From: Bacteroides sp.
GTDB lineage: Bacteria; Bacteroidota; Bacteroidia; Bacteroidales; Bacteroidaceae
NCBI GenBank assembly: GCA_019414665.1
Contig: DXLO01000023.1
Coordinates: 1 to 42,612, forward strand
DNA: 42,612 nt
Direction of reading: 5' to 3'
The notes beneath the pieces are model-generated. The model made no database searches. It saw only the letters and a program-made list of their open reading frames with translations, and was not told where the DNA came from. Every line of letters starts with the position of its first letter. The stretch's first letter is position 1. A program made the translations under genes and the position numbers. Positions 8,365 through 17,724 of the stretch are shown one piece after another.

Positions 8365-8665
8365 CACCAAAATTTAATATAATTAATATTTGATAACCTG
8401 ATCTATTACAAGATTCCTTTGTGGAAGATATATACAAACCAAACAAAATACGACACTAAAAAACATGATTTATGAAAACACATTTTTTTTTGATCTTTAT
8501 CCGTGCACGTTAACACACATTCTTTACTAGAGTTGATCTACTATTGACAGTCACATTACATCCGAAAATCTTCAATACAAGATTATTTCACTATTTAAGA
8601 CACGGCAATAAAATTATTCATATGTATTGATTTAAACTTTATGTAATAACAAACTATTAATTACT
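8365..8665 (+). other. Long AT-rich leader of the SusC gene
   Basis: This 300-nt stretch holds no real gene. It contains one short open frame at 8472-8513 encoding MKTHFFLIFIRAR and stop, which looks like a shortened signal-peptide start. I see no strong hairpin. A leader this long suggests post-transcriptional control, but nothing here proves it. Confidence 0.4.
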
Positions 8666-11600
8666 ATGAAAGACAAATTATCAATTTGGTGGAAATTCTG
8701 CCTGCTAACCCTTTTACTAGTATTAGCTCCACCTGAAATTATGGCACAAGGTTTAACCATAAAAGGACAAGTCTTAGATTCAAACAATGAACCTATCATT
8801 GGAGCATCTATCGTAGAAAAAGGGAACACTTCCAACGGAACCATCACAGACTTCGATGGTAATTTCAGTTTCAAGATCTCAGGCAAAGGAAAAACAATCG
8901 TTATTACCTACATCGGCTATCAGACTCAGGAACTGACTGTAACTTCCGGCAAAGCCTTGAAAGTTATAATGAAGGAAGATGCACAGGCTATGGACGAAGT
9001 CGTAGTCATCGGTTATACCAGCAAAGCACGTAAAGACCTTACAGGTTCTGTAGGTTCTGTTTCAGGAGTTAAAATCGCAGCCATTCCGGTCAGCTCGGCA
9101 GCTGTTGCATTGCAAGGTAAAATCGCCGGTGTACAGGTTACTACGGTCGATGGTGCTCCGGGAGCAGATATCAACATCCGTGTACGTGGAGGAACATCTG
9201 TAACCCAAAGTAACGAACCTCTTTATATCGTCGATGGTTTCCAGGTAGACAATATCAACGATATTCCTCCTACAGATATTGCATCTATCGATGTATTAAA
9301 GGATGCGTCTATTACAGCTATCTATGGAGCCAAAGGTGGTAACGGTGTAGTTGTAGTTACCACAAAATCGGCAAAAGCCGGAAAGATCCAGGTGAGCCTC
9401 AATGCTCATCTCTCTACCAGCCAGCTTGCTAAGAAACTGGATCTGATGAATGCAGCAGAATTTGTACGTTATCAGTATGAATGGTCTGCATGTAACGGTA
9501 GCCGTTCATCAAATGCCAAATTCTTCCGCGCAAACTTCGGTAACCCGCAAGACCTTGACATGTACAACACCTTACCTACTCACGACTGGCAAGATGAAGT
9601 TATGGGAGAAAATCCGATTAACTACTCTACCAATGTCAGCATCGGAGGAGGTACTGAAAAAATGCGTTTCAACGCTTCATTAACCCAGAGTGAAGATAAA
9701 GGTATCATCATGGGTTCTGGAGTTCGCCGTACTAACCTTAACATCAAGACAGCTATTGATATCACCAAGAACCTGACTTTGCAAATCAATCCTAAGCTCT
9801 CGTTCCGTCGCGATGAAGGAGCCGGTGGTGACAATATCGGTACAGGTGGTATCATCGATGTATTGCGCTATCGTCCTACCAATGGTTTACGTGAATTCGG
9901 ATACATCGACCCGTCTTATGCAGACCCGGATGAAGAAGCTCTTTTCACTTACACCAATCCTAAGAGCGATATCAGCATTAACCAGCAGAAAAAGTATTCA
10001 TACAACTATACCAATGCTTTCTCTTTGGAATGGAAACCGATCAAAGGTCTGGTACTCCGTTCTGAAGCAACAATCGGATTGACTTGGAAAGACCAGTACC
10101 GTTTCTATGGTGCACTAACCAGCGAAGGTCAGAAAAACAACTCACAGCCTGTTGCCAATATTCAGAAAGACTATACATTCAAGTATATCTGGACCAATAC
10201 TGCATCATACGGCTTCACACTGAAAAATGTTCATAACATCTCCTTGCTGTTAGGACAGGAAATCTATCATAGCCAAAATACCAAGAACGTACAGAAGAAC
10301 CGCTATTTTCCACGTGCATTCGAAGCTGATCAGGCTTGGGCAAACATGGGATTCGGTACTCCACAGGAATCGTATACACAGCTTTCTACTCCTGACCGTA
10401 CAGCTTCATTCTTCGGACAGGCAAGTTATAACTACAACCACAAATACTTGCTTTCATTGACAATGCGTGCCGATGGTTCTACCAAGTTCGCACCAGGAAA
10501 CCAGTGGGGCTACTTCCCTTCTATCTCCGGAGCGTGGGTGCTTTCTGAAGAAAACTTCCTGAATGATGTAGAATGGATCGATCAACTGAAACTTCGTGCT
10601 GCTTTCGGTCTGGCAGGTAATAACCGTATCGACAACGATATGTGGCGTTACTTATATTCTGTCAATTCTACTGGCGGTCCTGGTTTCGGAGAATCTACTC
10701 AGTTTGGTGAACAATGGTACGGCAACCAGGGAAATACTACCTTTGCCAACAAGGATATCAAGTGGGAAACTACATTGACACGAAACCTTGCTGCCGATAT
10801 CACTTTGTTTGGCGGCCGTCTGACTGTAACTCCTGAAGTTTACTGGAATACTACCAAAGATTTGCTTTACAAATCAGACATACCTTCTTCTGTAGGTTAT
10901 ATCAGCCAGATGCAGAACATCGGTCAGGTAACAAACAAAGGTATCGAGTTGAGTATATCAGGCGATATCCTCAGAGGTAGAGATTATGTACTTTCTGCCA
11001 ACCTTTCTCTTGGTATGAACAAAATGAAAGTAGACAAACTGAACGGTACCGACAATGTTATCTGGGACCAGAACAACCGCTGGAAATCAAGCTACAATGA
11101 CTACTGTCTGAAAGTAGGCGACCAGGTAGGTCTGATCTACGGTTTCGTTTACGACGGACTGTACTCGATGGATGAATTCTATTTCGACCCGACAAATAAC
11201 CTTCAGGCTCTGCCTTGGGGATCGACAGCTGCCGAAAACGGAACATCTAAAGACGCTCCGCTGGTAGATGAAAATGGAGTAGAACATCCTAAGACAGTCA
11301 TCAACGAAGTATCAGGAAACTCTAACTCAGGTATTGCTACTCTTCCTGGAAAAATCAAATTCAAAGATTTGAATGGTGACGGCAAAATTACAGAAGACGA
11401 CCGTACTGTCATTGGTAACACCAATCCGAAAGTACAGGGAGGATTTGGCGTAAGCGGACAATGGAAGAACTTCGACTTCGCCATGAACTTCAACTTTATG
11501 CTCGACTTCGATGTAAACAATGCAACAGCTTATCAGCTTTCTTCATCAGAAGGCAACGATAAAAAGTTCTATAATGTACTCGGTACATTTGCCGACAACG

Positions 11601-11998
11601 GATGGAGATATACTCGTGATGGCGACGGTGAATGTATGTACAAATGTTATTTCATCGATGGTTCTATCGACATGTACCGTCAGCTGAACGAAGGCAGAAC
11701 ACTTTGGAACCCAACCGATGTAACTCAGAAGATCACTCATTCTTACTTCATCGAAGATGGTTCATTCGTTCGTTGCCAGGACTTGACTATCGGTTACACA
11801 CTGCCAGAAAAGCTGACATCAAAAATGGGTATTTCAAAAGCTCGTTTCTATGTTTCAGCATCCAATCTGTTTATCATTACCGGATATTCTGGTTACGACC
11901 CGGAAGTAGATATTCAGACAGGTCTGACTTGCGGTATGGACTACAACCGCTACCCACGTAGCCGCAGCTTCGTATTTGGAACAAATATCACCTTTTAA
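8666..11998 (+). CDS. SusC/RagA-family TonB-linked outer-membrane importer
   Basis: A 1110-residue protein with a signal peptide (ends MAQ, about residue 28), a CarboxypepD_reg-like domain (about 30-112; GQVLDSNNEPIIGASI ... ITDFDGNFSF), the TonB-box/plug region (MDEVVVIGY near 110, plug about 120-230 with VRVRGGTS and IYGAKGGNGVVVVTTK) and a 22-strand barrel closing in Phe. SusC proteins form a pedal-bin complex with the SusD lipoprotein and import oligosaccharides or other bulky nutrients using TonB energy. The partner SusD begins 13 nt downstream. The substrate cannot be read from this gene; the third gene of the locus hints at a pectin-like or other plant glycan. Confidence 0.96.
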   Translation: MKDKLSIWWKFCLLTLLLVLAPPEIMAQGLTIKGQVLDSNNEPIIGASIVEKGNTSNGTITDFDGNFSFKISGKGKTIVITYIGYQTQELTVTSGKALKVIMKEDAQAMDEVVVIGYTSKARKDLTGSVGSVSGVKIAAIPVSSAAVALQGKIAGVQVTTVDGAPGADINIRVRGGTSVTQSNEPLYIVDGFQVDNINDIPPTDIASIDVLKDASITAIYGAKGGNGVVVVTTKSAKAGKIQVSLNAHLSTSQLAKKLDLMNAAEFVRYQYEWSACNGSRSSNAKFFRANFGNPQDLDMYNTLPTHDWQDEVMGENPINYSTNVSIGGGTEKMRFNASLTQSEDKGIIMGSGVRRTNLNIKTAIDITKNLTLQINPKLSFRRDEGAGGDNIGTGGIIDVLRYRPTNGLREFGYIDPSYADPDEEALFTYTNPKSDISINQQKKYSYNYTNAFSLEWKPIKGLVLRSEATIGLTWKDQYRFYGALTSEGQKNNSQPVANIQKDYTFKYIWTNTASYGFTLKNVHNISLLLGQEIYHSQNTKNVQKNRYFPRAFEADQAWANMGFGTPQESYTQLSTPDRTASFFGQASYNYNHKYLLSLTMRADGSTKFAPGNQWGYFPSISGAWVLSEENFLNDVEWIDQLKLRAAFGLAGNNRIDNDMWRYLYSVNSTGGPGFGESTQFGEQWYGNQGNTTFANKDIKWETTLTRNLAADITLFGGRLTVTPEVYWNTTKDLLYKSDIPSSVGYISQMQNIGQVTNKGIELSISGDILRGRDYVLSANLSLGMNKMKVDKLNGTDNVIWDQNNRWKSSYNDYCLKVGDQVGLIYGFVYDGLYSMDEFYFDPTNNLQALPWGSTAAENGTSKDAPLVDENGVEHPKTVINEVSGNSNSGIATLPGKIKFKDLNGDGKITEDDRTVIGNTNPKVQGGFGVSGQWKNFDFAMNFNFMLDFDVNNATAYQLSSSEGNDKKFYNVLGTFADNGWRYTRDGDGECMYKCYFIDGSIDMYRQLNEGRTLWNPTDVTQKITHSYFIEDGSFVRCQDLTIGYTLPEKLTSKMGISKARFYVSASNLFIITGYSGYDPEVDIQTGLTCGMDYNRYPRSRSFVFGTNITF

Positions 11999-12011
11999 AA
12001 CTTGAAAGTAC

Positions 12012-14048
12012 ATGAAACTCAAAAATATATTAGTCATAGGCTTGACTTCTCTGACATTGGCATCATGCAATGATTTTTTGGATGTCGAATCCCCGTCAAG
12101 CTACAGCGAAGAGTTCGTTTTCAGCCAGAAAACAGAAATCAACCGCGCACTTAATGGAGTATATGCATCTATCCTTGTAAACGACTTGTATGGAAAAGCT
12201 TTCCAGAGAACCTTCATCCTCAACAGCGATGTAGAAATGATGATAAGCAGTACAAACGTAGCTACCCACAACAGTTATGCACGCTTCGACTGCGATGATC
12301 AGGGTAGCGAAATCAACAAGTACTGGCAAGCTGCATACAAAGCTATCGAAGATGCCAACCGTTTTATATACAATCTGGAAAACAGCCCGCTTTACAATGA
12401 AGAAGACGCTGAAATCATGCAGATGATGGGAGAAGCCAAATGTATCCGTGCTATGGTCTACCATGACATGGTCGTTATGTTCGGAGATATTCCTTTCACT
12501 TCCCGTCCGGCTTCACAACTGGGAGGTGATTACGTCATTCCTATCATGGACCGTAAAGAAATACAAGACAATCTGATAAATGACCTGAAGGCTATCGCTC
12601 CTAAAATGAGTTCATCCGCTTCTGTCACTGTAGAACGTACTTCACAGGAATTTGCATACGCCCTCATCGCACGTATTGCACTTACAGCAGGAGGATATTC
12701 ACTCCATCCGGATAAAAACAATCCTAAAAGCTACGGTGTCATGAGCCGTCCGGAAAATTATCAGGACTACTACCGTATTGCCAAGGAATATACCAATCTG
12801 GTTATCTCGTCAGGTTCTCACTCCATAGGAACTTCTTATAAAGATGTATTCCTGAAAGAAAGTAATTTCGAACTAATCAGCAAGGGAGATCCTATTTTCG
12901 AAATACCTTTCGCTAAAGAATCAACAGGCGAAACTGGAAATATCCAGGGTCCTACCTCTACAGCCAATGAAGGACAGACACTTGGTAAGAACGTATGGGG
13001 AGCAGCCGACGGAAACGGCAGACTGAATGCATTCTACCGCTACTCATTCGATGAAAAAGACAAACGCCGTGATTTCGTCAACGGACTCTGGTATTACGGA
13101 AACAGTACAAACAATGTCAGTCAAGATTCCTGCCTGATCCGTTCAGACTACACCGTACACAACAACAAATGGTCTAAACTATGGGCCAATGCCGGACAGT
13201 TCCTTAATACAAGCTCAGGAAGTACAGGTATCAACTTCCCTTACATGCGCTATGCCGATGTCTTGCTGATGAATGCCGAAGCTATCAACGAACTGGAAGG
13301 TCCGACTAAAGAAGCCCAAGAGTCACTCCGTCAGGTACGTAGCCGTGCCTTCGACGATCAGGGTGCTGTCAATACTTACGTTACCAATGCAGCTTCTTCG
13401 AAAGAGAAATTCCTCCAGGCCGTACTGGACGAACGTAAATGGGAGTTTGCAGGTGAAAACATCCGCTGGCGCGACCTTGTACGTAACAACCTGTACAGTC
13501 AGGAAGTAGTATACAGCTTCTTACGTTACCTGTCGGTTGCCATGTCAAACGCCGGTACATATACCGGATTTGAAGATGATATAGCCGAACACGACGGAAG
13601 CAATTATCTGGACGAACTGCCAGAATATATGTATTACCATGTACTTCCTCAGAGTGCAGAATGGCGTGTAGATCCCAGTCAGGTATATGGTTATCCATAC
13701 CCGAACACCACACTGGATATCCTCTATATTTACAATCCTTACAAATCGGCAAGCCAGCCGGCAACAGCTCTTACCGCTATCGATGGAAAAACATGGGAAT
13801 CAGCCGAATTCTATCAGTGGAGTAGCGATTCTGAGCCAACCAACCAATGTAAATATTCATTCTATGGATATATCCGCCACACAGAACAAGGTACTATAGT
13901 ATTGGTAAAAGACGGAACAGAAGTTCCATTGGAAGGCAACAGCGTTCCTTCAGTCAGCGCATTGCCTCCGGTACGTTATATTCTGCCTTATCCAAATGCA
14001 GCTATCCAGCGTTCTGCCGGAGCCTATAAGAACTATTATGGATATTAA
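12012..14048 (+). CDS. SusD/RagB-family nutrient-binding lipoprotein
   Basis: A 678-residue surface lipoprotein, large for SusD (usually 500-600). The signal peptide ends in LTLASC with lipidated Cys19, followed by NDFLDVESPSSYSEE, a typical SusD start. The TPR-like signature LPYMRYADVLLMNAEAINEL-type segment is seen as FPYMRYADVLLMNAEAINEL, and the C-terminal ERKWEFAGENIRWRDLVR is the hallmark ending. It caps the SusC barrel on the cell surface and binds the glycan. The coding sequence follows susC by 13 nt and precedes the third gene by 24 nt, so one transcript is likely. Confidence 0.95.
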   Translation: MKLKNILVIGLTSLTLASCNDFLDVESPSSYSEEFVFSQKTEINRALNGVYASILVNDLYGKAFQRTFILNSDVEMMISSTNVATHNSYARFDCDDQGSEINKYWQAAYKAIEDANRFIYNLENSPLYNEEDAEIMQMMGEAKCIRAMVYHDMVVMFGDIPFTSRPASQLGGDYVIPIMDRKEIQDNLINDLKAIAPKMSSSASVTVERTSQEFAYALIARIALTAGGYSLHPDKNNPKSYGVMSRPENYQDYYRIAKEYTNLVISSGSHSIGTSYKDVFLKESNFELISKGDPIFEIPFAKESTGETGNIQGPTSTANEGQTLGKNVWGAADGNGRLNAFYRYSFDEKDKRRDFVNGLWYYGNSTNNVSQDSCLIRSDYTVHNNKWSKLWANAGQFLNTSSGSTGINFPYMRYADVLLMNAEAINELEGPTKEAQESLRQVRSRAFDDQGAVNTYVTNAASSKEKFLQAVLDERKWEFAGENIRWRDLVRNNLYSQEVVYSFLRYLSVAMSNAGTYTGFEDDIAEHDGSNYLDELPEYMYYHVLPQSAEWRVDPSQVYGYPYPNTTLDILYIYNPYKSASQPATALTAIDGKTWESAEFYQWSSDSEPTNQCKYSFYGYIRHTEQGTIVLVKDGTEVPLEGNSVPSVSALPPVRYILPYPNAAIQRSAGAYKNYYGY

Positions 14049-14072
14049 TAACAACACTCAAAAAAGATTACC

Positions 14073-16382
14073 ATGAAAAAACTATTTCTATATTCCTTAA
14101 TGCTATCATCTGTGCTTTCATTCAGCTCATGCTCTGACGAAGATGAAAGTTTTGGAGCGTCACTAGACCGGGAATGGATGACAATGTTCATCTGCGACAA
14201 CAACAGAGGCAAGGGAGATGACTACGCATACAACTGTAAGGCAGAAGGTCCTAACGGAAACGATATTCATCTGTACTGGTACGGTGTAAATGACTGTGCC
14301 GGATACCAGATTCGCCAGGCACTCCAGCCTAATGTGTCAAACGGAGCTGATGCATGGGGAACATCTGCTGAAAACGGCTTACTGCTACTCGACACAATTG
14401 TGGGTCCCGACGTACTCGATCTGGTTATCAAAGACCAGCAGTACTCTACCGATTTCCGTTTTGCCATTCGTGTATTGTCGAAGAAAGATGACAATATAAC
14501 CGACTTCTCACATGCATCCAAATGGTACGGACACGGCGATGGAAGACAATGGGCTGAATTTCTCGGTATTACTACAGCCGACCGTTATGCTACTCCATTC
14601 TGTGTATATGTCGACGGTTCAAAAACGACTGAAACAACCATGCGTGTCATGCTGAACCGTAATTTTGATGTAGTATCCGAAGGTGTATCCGAAGATGACA
14701 AAGCCATCTATCGTGAAAAATTTGAGCTGGATGCCAACAACAACTTCGTTTACCAGTGGCTGGAAGTAGCTCCTTCACCCAACAATCCGGAATCTACAGT
14801 AAACGAAAAATGGAAAAACTATAAACTCACAGAAGAAGACTTTGCAAGAGGTTATGTAGATATCGACGGACTTCAGAAAAACTCAGTATATGTCATCAAC
14901 GTACGCAATGAAAGCGTCAAGGTAAAATGGGATGCATATTACAATACCTATTCTGCACGTTCCGACGGTGAACCGGGAGAACCTATCCTTGTTACTCACG
15001 AACTGACAGCTCCAAGCCGTGACTACTTCGATACAGAAGAAGCTTACCAGACAGCTCTCGAACAACACGAAGTTGCACTGAAATATGACGCAATGCGTAT
15101 CGACTTCATGCTGACCGACTTTATCTCGGATGTTAATCTGGCAGAAGGACAAACATACTATCTGGAAGGTGGAAAAACTTACTGTATGTTCAATAACCTG
15201 ACAACCTGTAAAGGATTCATCCTCCGTACAAATCCGGAAGATGTAGCTGCTGGTAAACGTGCAAAAGTATTGCTTGGAGGTATGCATACAACAGGAACAA
15301 ATGTCAACTCAATGAACCTGATGTTTGGTCGTCAACCACAAGCCGGAGAAGGTGGAGAAATCTACATGAAGATGCTTGAGTTCTATGACATCGATTTCGA
15401 CTGTCCGCTTGCCCTCAACTATGGTGATAATATAGCTGGAGTTGGTTCTACTACAGGTAACTACTTCATCAATATGTTCTCTAACGGAATGGCAGTACAC
15501 TTGGAAAACTTTGTTATCAAGAACTGTACATTCAAGAGACTTGTCCGTGGATTTATCCGTGAACAAGGACCTAACTACAAAATCTGGGATCATGTATTGA
15601 TTGAAGACAACCAGTTCTTCGACTGTGGATACTACAGCAACGGAGCTGGAGGTTATCCTTGGATTGCTGGTTCGGGCAACAATGCCAACTCTAACCTTTA
15701 CAAAGATTTTGTTGTTCGCGGAAATACATTCTACGATTGCCCGTTCCCGTCATTCTTCAATGAAACCAAACAGGCTAACTGGAAGGGCGGAGCATGGAAT
15801 ATCACATTCGAAAACAATACGCTGGTCAACTGGAATACCCGTGCTGCCGGTAATATTTTCAACATGCGTAATATTCCTGACGGAAGTACCTATACCGTAA
15901 GAAATAACCTGATTATCCTGACCAAGCAAGATGGCGATGCCCGTAACATGATTATGGCAGGAGCTGATATCCGTAAGACTATGACTTTGCCAGACGGATC
16001 TGCCGGACATGTCACACTGAACTTTGAGAATAACTATTCTACAAATACTTTCCTCAGCAACGGACAGATATTCAGTAACAACCCATGGACTGCAACCAAG
16101 AACAACTTCGGTAGTCTGGTCAACGTTGGTTCTGCAACCCTGAACGGTTCTCTGGAAGTTCTGGTAGACGACATCTCACCGTTGGAACTGATGATTGCTC
16201 CTAACCCACCTCACAAAGCTGCAACTAACAGTGACCGCAACATGCACCGTGCAGATGCATTGGACGGAACAGGTGGTGAACATGGTGTGAACCTGTACTA
16301 CAGACAAGATAGTAAGGTATTGAATTCTAAGATTTACCAGCTGGGTATCGGTGCTCCAAAATGGAGAAACGGCCAGAAATAA
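14073..16382 (+). CDS. DUF4957/DUF5123 beta-helix surface lipoprotein
   Basis: A 769-residue lipoprotein with lipobox FSSC (Cys20) followed by an acidic SDEDES stretch, a common surface-export signal in Bacteroidetes. The N-terminal 300 residues look like Fn3/E-set beta domains. From about residue 340 the sequence has repeated ENNT / VRNN / NFENN turns (FVVRGNTFYDC, WNITFENNTLVNW, YTVRNNLIIL) typical of a right-handed parallel beta-helix. It resembles the DUF4957-DUF5123 proteins of pectin-type utilisation loci. No catalytic set of a known pectate lyase could be recognised, so a glycan-binding role is as likely as an enzymatic one. It is the last gene before a terminator. Confidence 0.75.
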   Translation: MKKLFLYSLMLSSVLSFSSCSDEDESFGASLDREWMTMFICDNNRGKGDDYAYNCKAEGPNGNDIHLYWYGVNDCAGYQIRQALQPNVSNGADAWGTSAENGLLLLDTIVGPDVLDLVIKDQQYSTDFRFAIRVLSKKDDNITDFSHASKWYGHGDGRQWAEFLGITTADRYATPFCVYVDGSKTTETTMRVMLNRNFDVVSEGVSEDDKAIYREKFELDANNNFVYQWLEVAPSPNNPESTVNEKWKNYKLTEEDFARGYVDIDGLQKNSVYVINVRNESVKVKWDAYYNTYSARSDGEPGEPILVTHELTAPSRDYFDTEEAYQTALEQHEVALKYDAMRIDFMLTDFISDVNLAEGQTYYLEGGKTYCMFNNLTTCKGFILRTNPEDVAAGKRAKVLLGGMHTTGTNVNSMNLMFGRQPQAGEGGEIYMKMLEFYDIDFDCPLALNYGDNIAGVGSTTGNYFINMFSNGMAVHLENFVIKNCTFKRLVRGFIREQGPNYKIWDHVLIEDNQFFDCGYYSNGAGGYPWIAGSGNNANSNLYKDFVVRGNTFYDCPFPSFFNETKQANWKGGAWNITFENNTLVNWNTRAAGNIFNMRNIPDGSTYTVRNNLIILTKQDGDARNMIMAGADIRKTMTLPDGSAGHVTLNFENNYSTNTFLSNGQIFSNNPWTATKNNFGSLVNVGSATLNGSLEVLVDDISPLELMIAPNPPHKAATNSDRNMHRADALDGTGGEHGVNLYYRQDSKVLNSKIYQLGIGAPKWRNGQK

Positions 16383-16431
16383 GTCTGTAAAAAGAAATCT
16401 CAGAATCATTAAAGTCATATTCTGAAACCCA

Positions 16432-16476
16432 AAGCCCTACCATTACCCCGAAAAGGAGTCTTGATAGGGCTTTTTT
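16432..16476 (+). terminator. Intrinsic terminator after the SusCD locus
   Basis: AAGCCCTA pairs with TAGGGCTT and is followed by a T6 run at 16471-16476. Confidence 0.85.
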
Positions 16477-16497
16477 ATGTTCATCTTCTACACTGGC

Positions 16498-16567
16498 TAT
16501 TGCCCGATAACAGTCAGCGCATCCTCAATACATTATTCCACAGCTGCCACCTAACAGTCGGGTAATA
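16498..16567. repeat. Nested inverted and direct repeat upstream of the DHODH-like gene
   Basis: TATTGCCCGA (16498-16507) is complementary, with one G-U, to TCGGGTAATA (16558-16567). Just inside are direct copies of TAACAGTC (16508-16515 and 16552-16559). It lies 43 nt before the -7 element of the next gene, so it could be an operator; this is inference. Confidence 0.35.
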
Positions 16568-16609
16568 AGGGATAACTTTTTTTTATGGTAGATTCTCTTG
16601 AATATATTG

Positions 16610-16617
16610 TACCTTTG
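16610..16617 (+). promoter_or_regulatory. -7 element for the DHODH-like gene
   Basis: TACCTTTG matches TAnnTTTG 32 nt before the start codon. The -33 region is only T-rich. Confidence 0.55.
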
Positions 16618-16649
16618 TAATGGAAAAAATCAAATAAACCATTACCACT

Positions 16650-17642
16650 ATGTATAAATCAATTATTCGTCCCTGTCTGTTCCGTATCGACGCCGAAAAA
16701 ATCCATGATCAGATTATAACCCTGCTTCATATATATCGCCATCTGGGACCAATAAGAAGCCTGACCCGCTCACTGTTTCATCCCAAGGCTGTTCCCTTCC
16801 AATGGCAAAATCTGAACTTCAGCAACCGTGTAGGATTGTCAGCCGGATTCGATAAAGAAGCAAACTGTTTCGATGAACTGAGTGACCTGGGCTTCGGATT
16901 TATAGAAGCGGGAACGGTTACTCCACACAAAGTCGATGGAAATCCTTCTCCACGTATATTCCGGTTACCTAAAGACCATGCTCTCATTTCACGTACCGGA
17001 TTCAACAATCCCGGAAAAGAAATGGTATTACAGAATCTGAGGCAGAAACAAAACGGGAAATATATATTGGGAGTCAATATCAATACCAATTATCCTGCCG
17101 ACGAAGAGCTGGCTAGAGCAGAAATTACAGATCTGTACAGCACTTTCAGCGAATATGCCGATTATTATACAATCAACTGGGGAAGCATTGCTCCAGAAAT
17201 CCTCAGTTCCGTACTGATTGCAGTAGCAGACAAAAAGAAGCAGATTGGCAAACCTATATTTCTGAAGCTTCCGGCTGATGTACCTATAGAAAAGCTGGAC
17301 GATATTATCAGCTTTGCCCGCCAGCATCATATCGACGGATTTATCGCAACCGGTCCGTCACAAGACCGCTCCTTGCTTATTCATTCTTCTCAAGCTGAAG
17401 TCACTCACGTAGGTGCCGGAGGAATCAGCGGACTACCGATTATTTATAAATCAATAGAGGTTGTCAGATATCTTTCTGCACATACTCCTAAAGAAATGCT
17501 CATTATCGGAGCAGGAGGAGTCATGACTCCAGCAGAAGCAACCAGCATGCTGAATGCCGGAGCACATCTGGTACAGATCTACTCAGCATTCATCTACGAA
17601 GGACCCTTTGTCGTAAAACGTATTGCAGAAGCATGCAAATAA
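16650..17642 (+). CDS. Divergent class-2 dihydroorotate dehydrogenase-like flavoprotein
   Basis: A 330-residue protein aligning over its whole length with quinone-type dihydroorotate dehydrogenase: an N-terminal helical membrane-contact region, FMN-barrel motifs VGLSAGFDKEANCFDEL, IEAGTVTPHKVDGNPSPRIFRL, SRTGFNNPG and a C-terminal IIGAGGV ... GAHLVQIYSAFIYEGP. The substrate loop differs. Where E. coli PyrD has NISSPNTPGLR this protein has NWGSIAPEILS: the first Asn and the catalytic-position Ser remain, but the second Asn is lost. ATNTT is replaced by ATGPS, removing another orotate-binding Asn. It may be a paralogue with another substrate, or a lower-stringency pyrD. It is a single gene with its own promoter and terminator. 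Confidence 0.8.
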   Translation: MYKSIIRPCLFRIDAEKIHDQIITLLHIYRHLGPIRSLTRSLFHPKAVPFQWQNLNFSNRVGLSAGFDKEANCFDELSDLGFGFIEAGTVTPHKVDGNPSPRIFRLPKDHALISRTGFNNPGKEMVLQNLRQKQNGKYILGVNINTNYPADEELARAEITDLYSTFSEYADYYTINWGSIAPEILSSVLIAVADKKKQIGKPIFLKLPADVPIEKLDDIISFARQHHIDGFIATGPSQDRSLLIHSSQAEVTHVGAGGISGLPIIYKSIEVVRYLSAHTPKEMLIIGAGGVMTPAEATSMLNAGAHLVQIYSAFIYEGPFVVKRIAEACK

Positions 17643-17652
17643 ACAAGTGTTT

Positions 17653-17708
17653 GATATAAAAAGAAAATAGACCGTTCCAATCGGAACGGTCTATTTTCTT
17701 TTTATATC
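17653..17708. terminator. Bidirectional terminator, perfect 26-bp inverted repeat
   Basis: Arms 17653-17678 and 17683-17708 are perfect reverse complements around a 4-nt AATC loop. The core GACCGTTCC/GGAACGGTC is flanked by A-rich and T-rich tracts on each side, so it gives a U-tract in both directions. It separates the convergent DHODH-like gene and nuclease operon. Confidence 0.9.
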
Positions 17709-17724
17709 ATTAAAACGTAACGTA

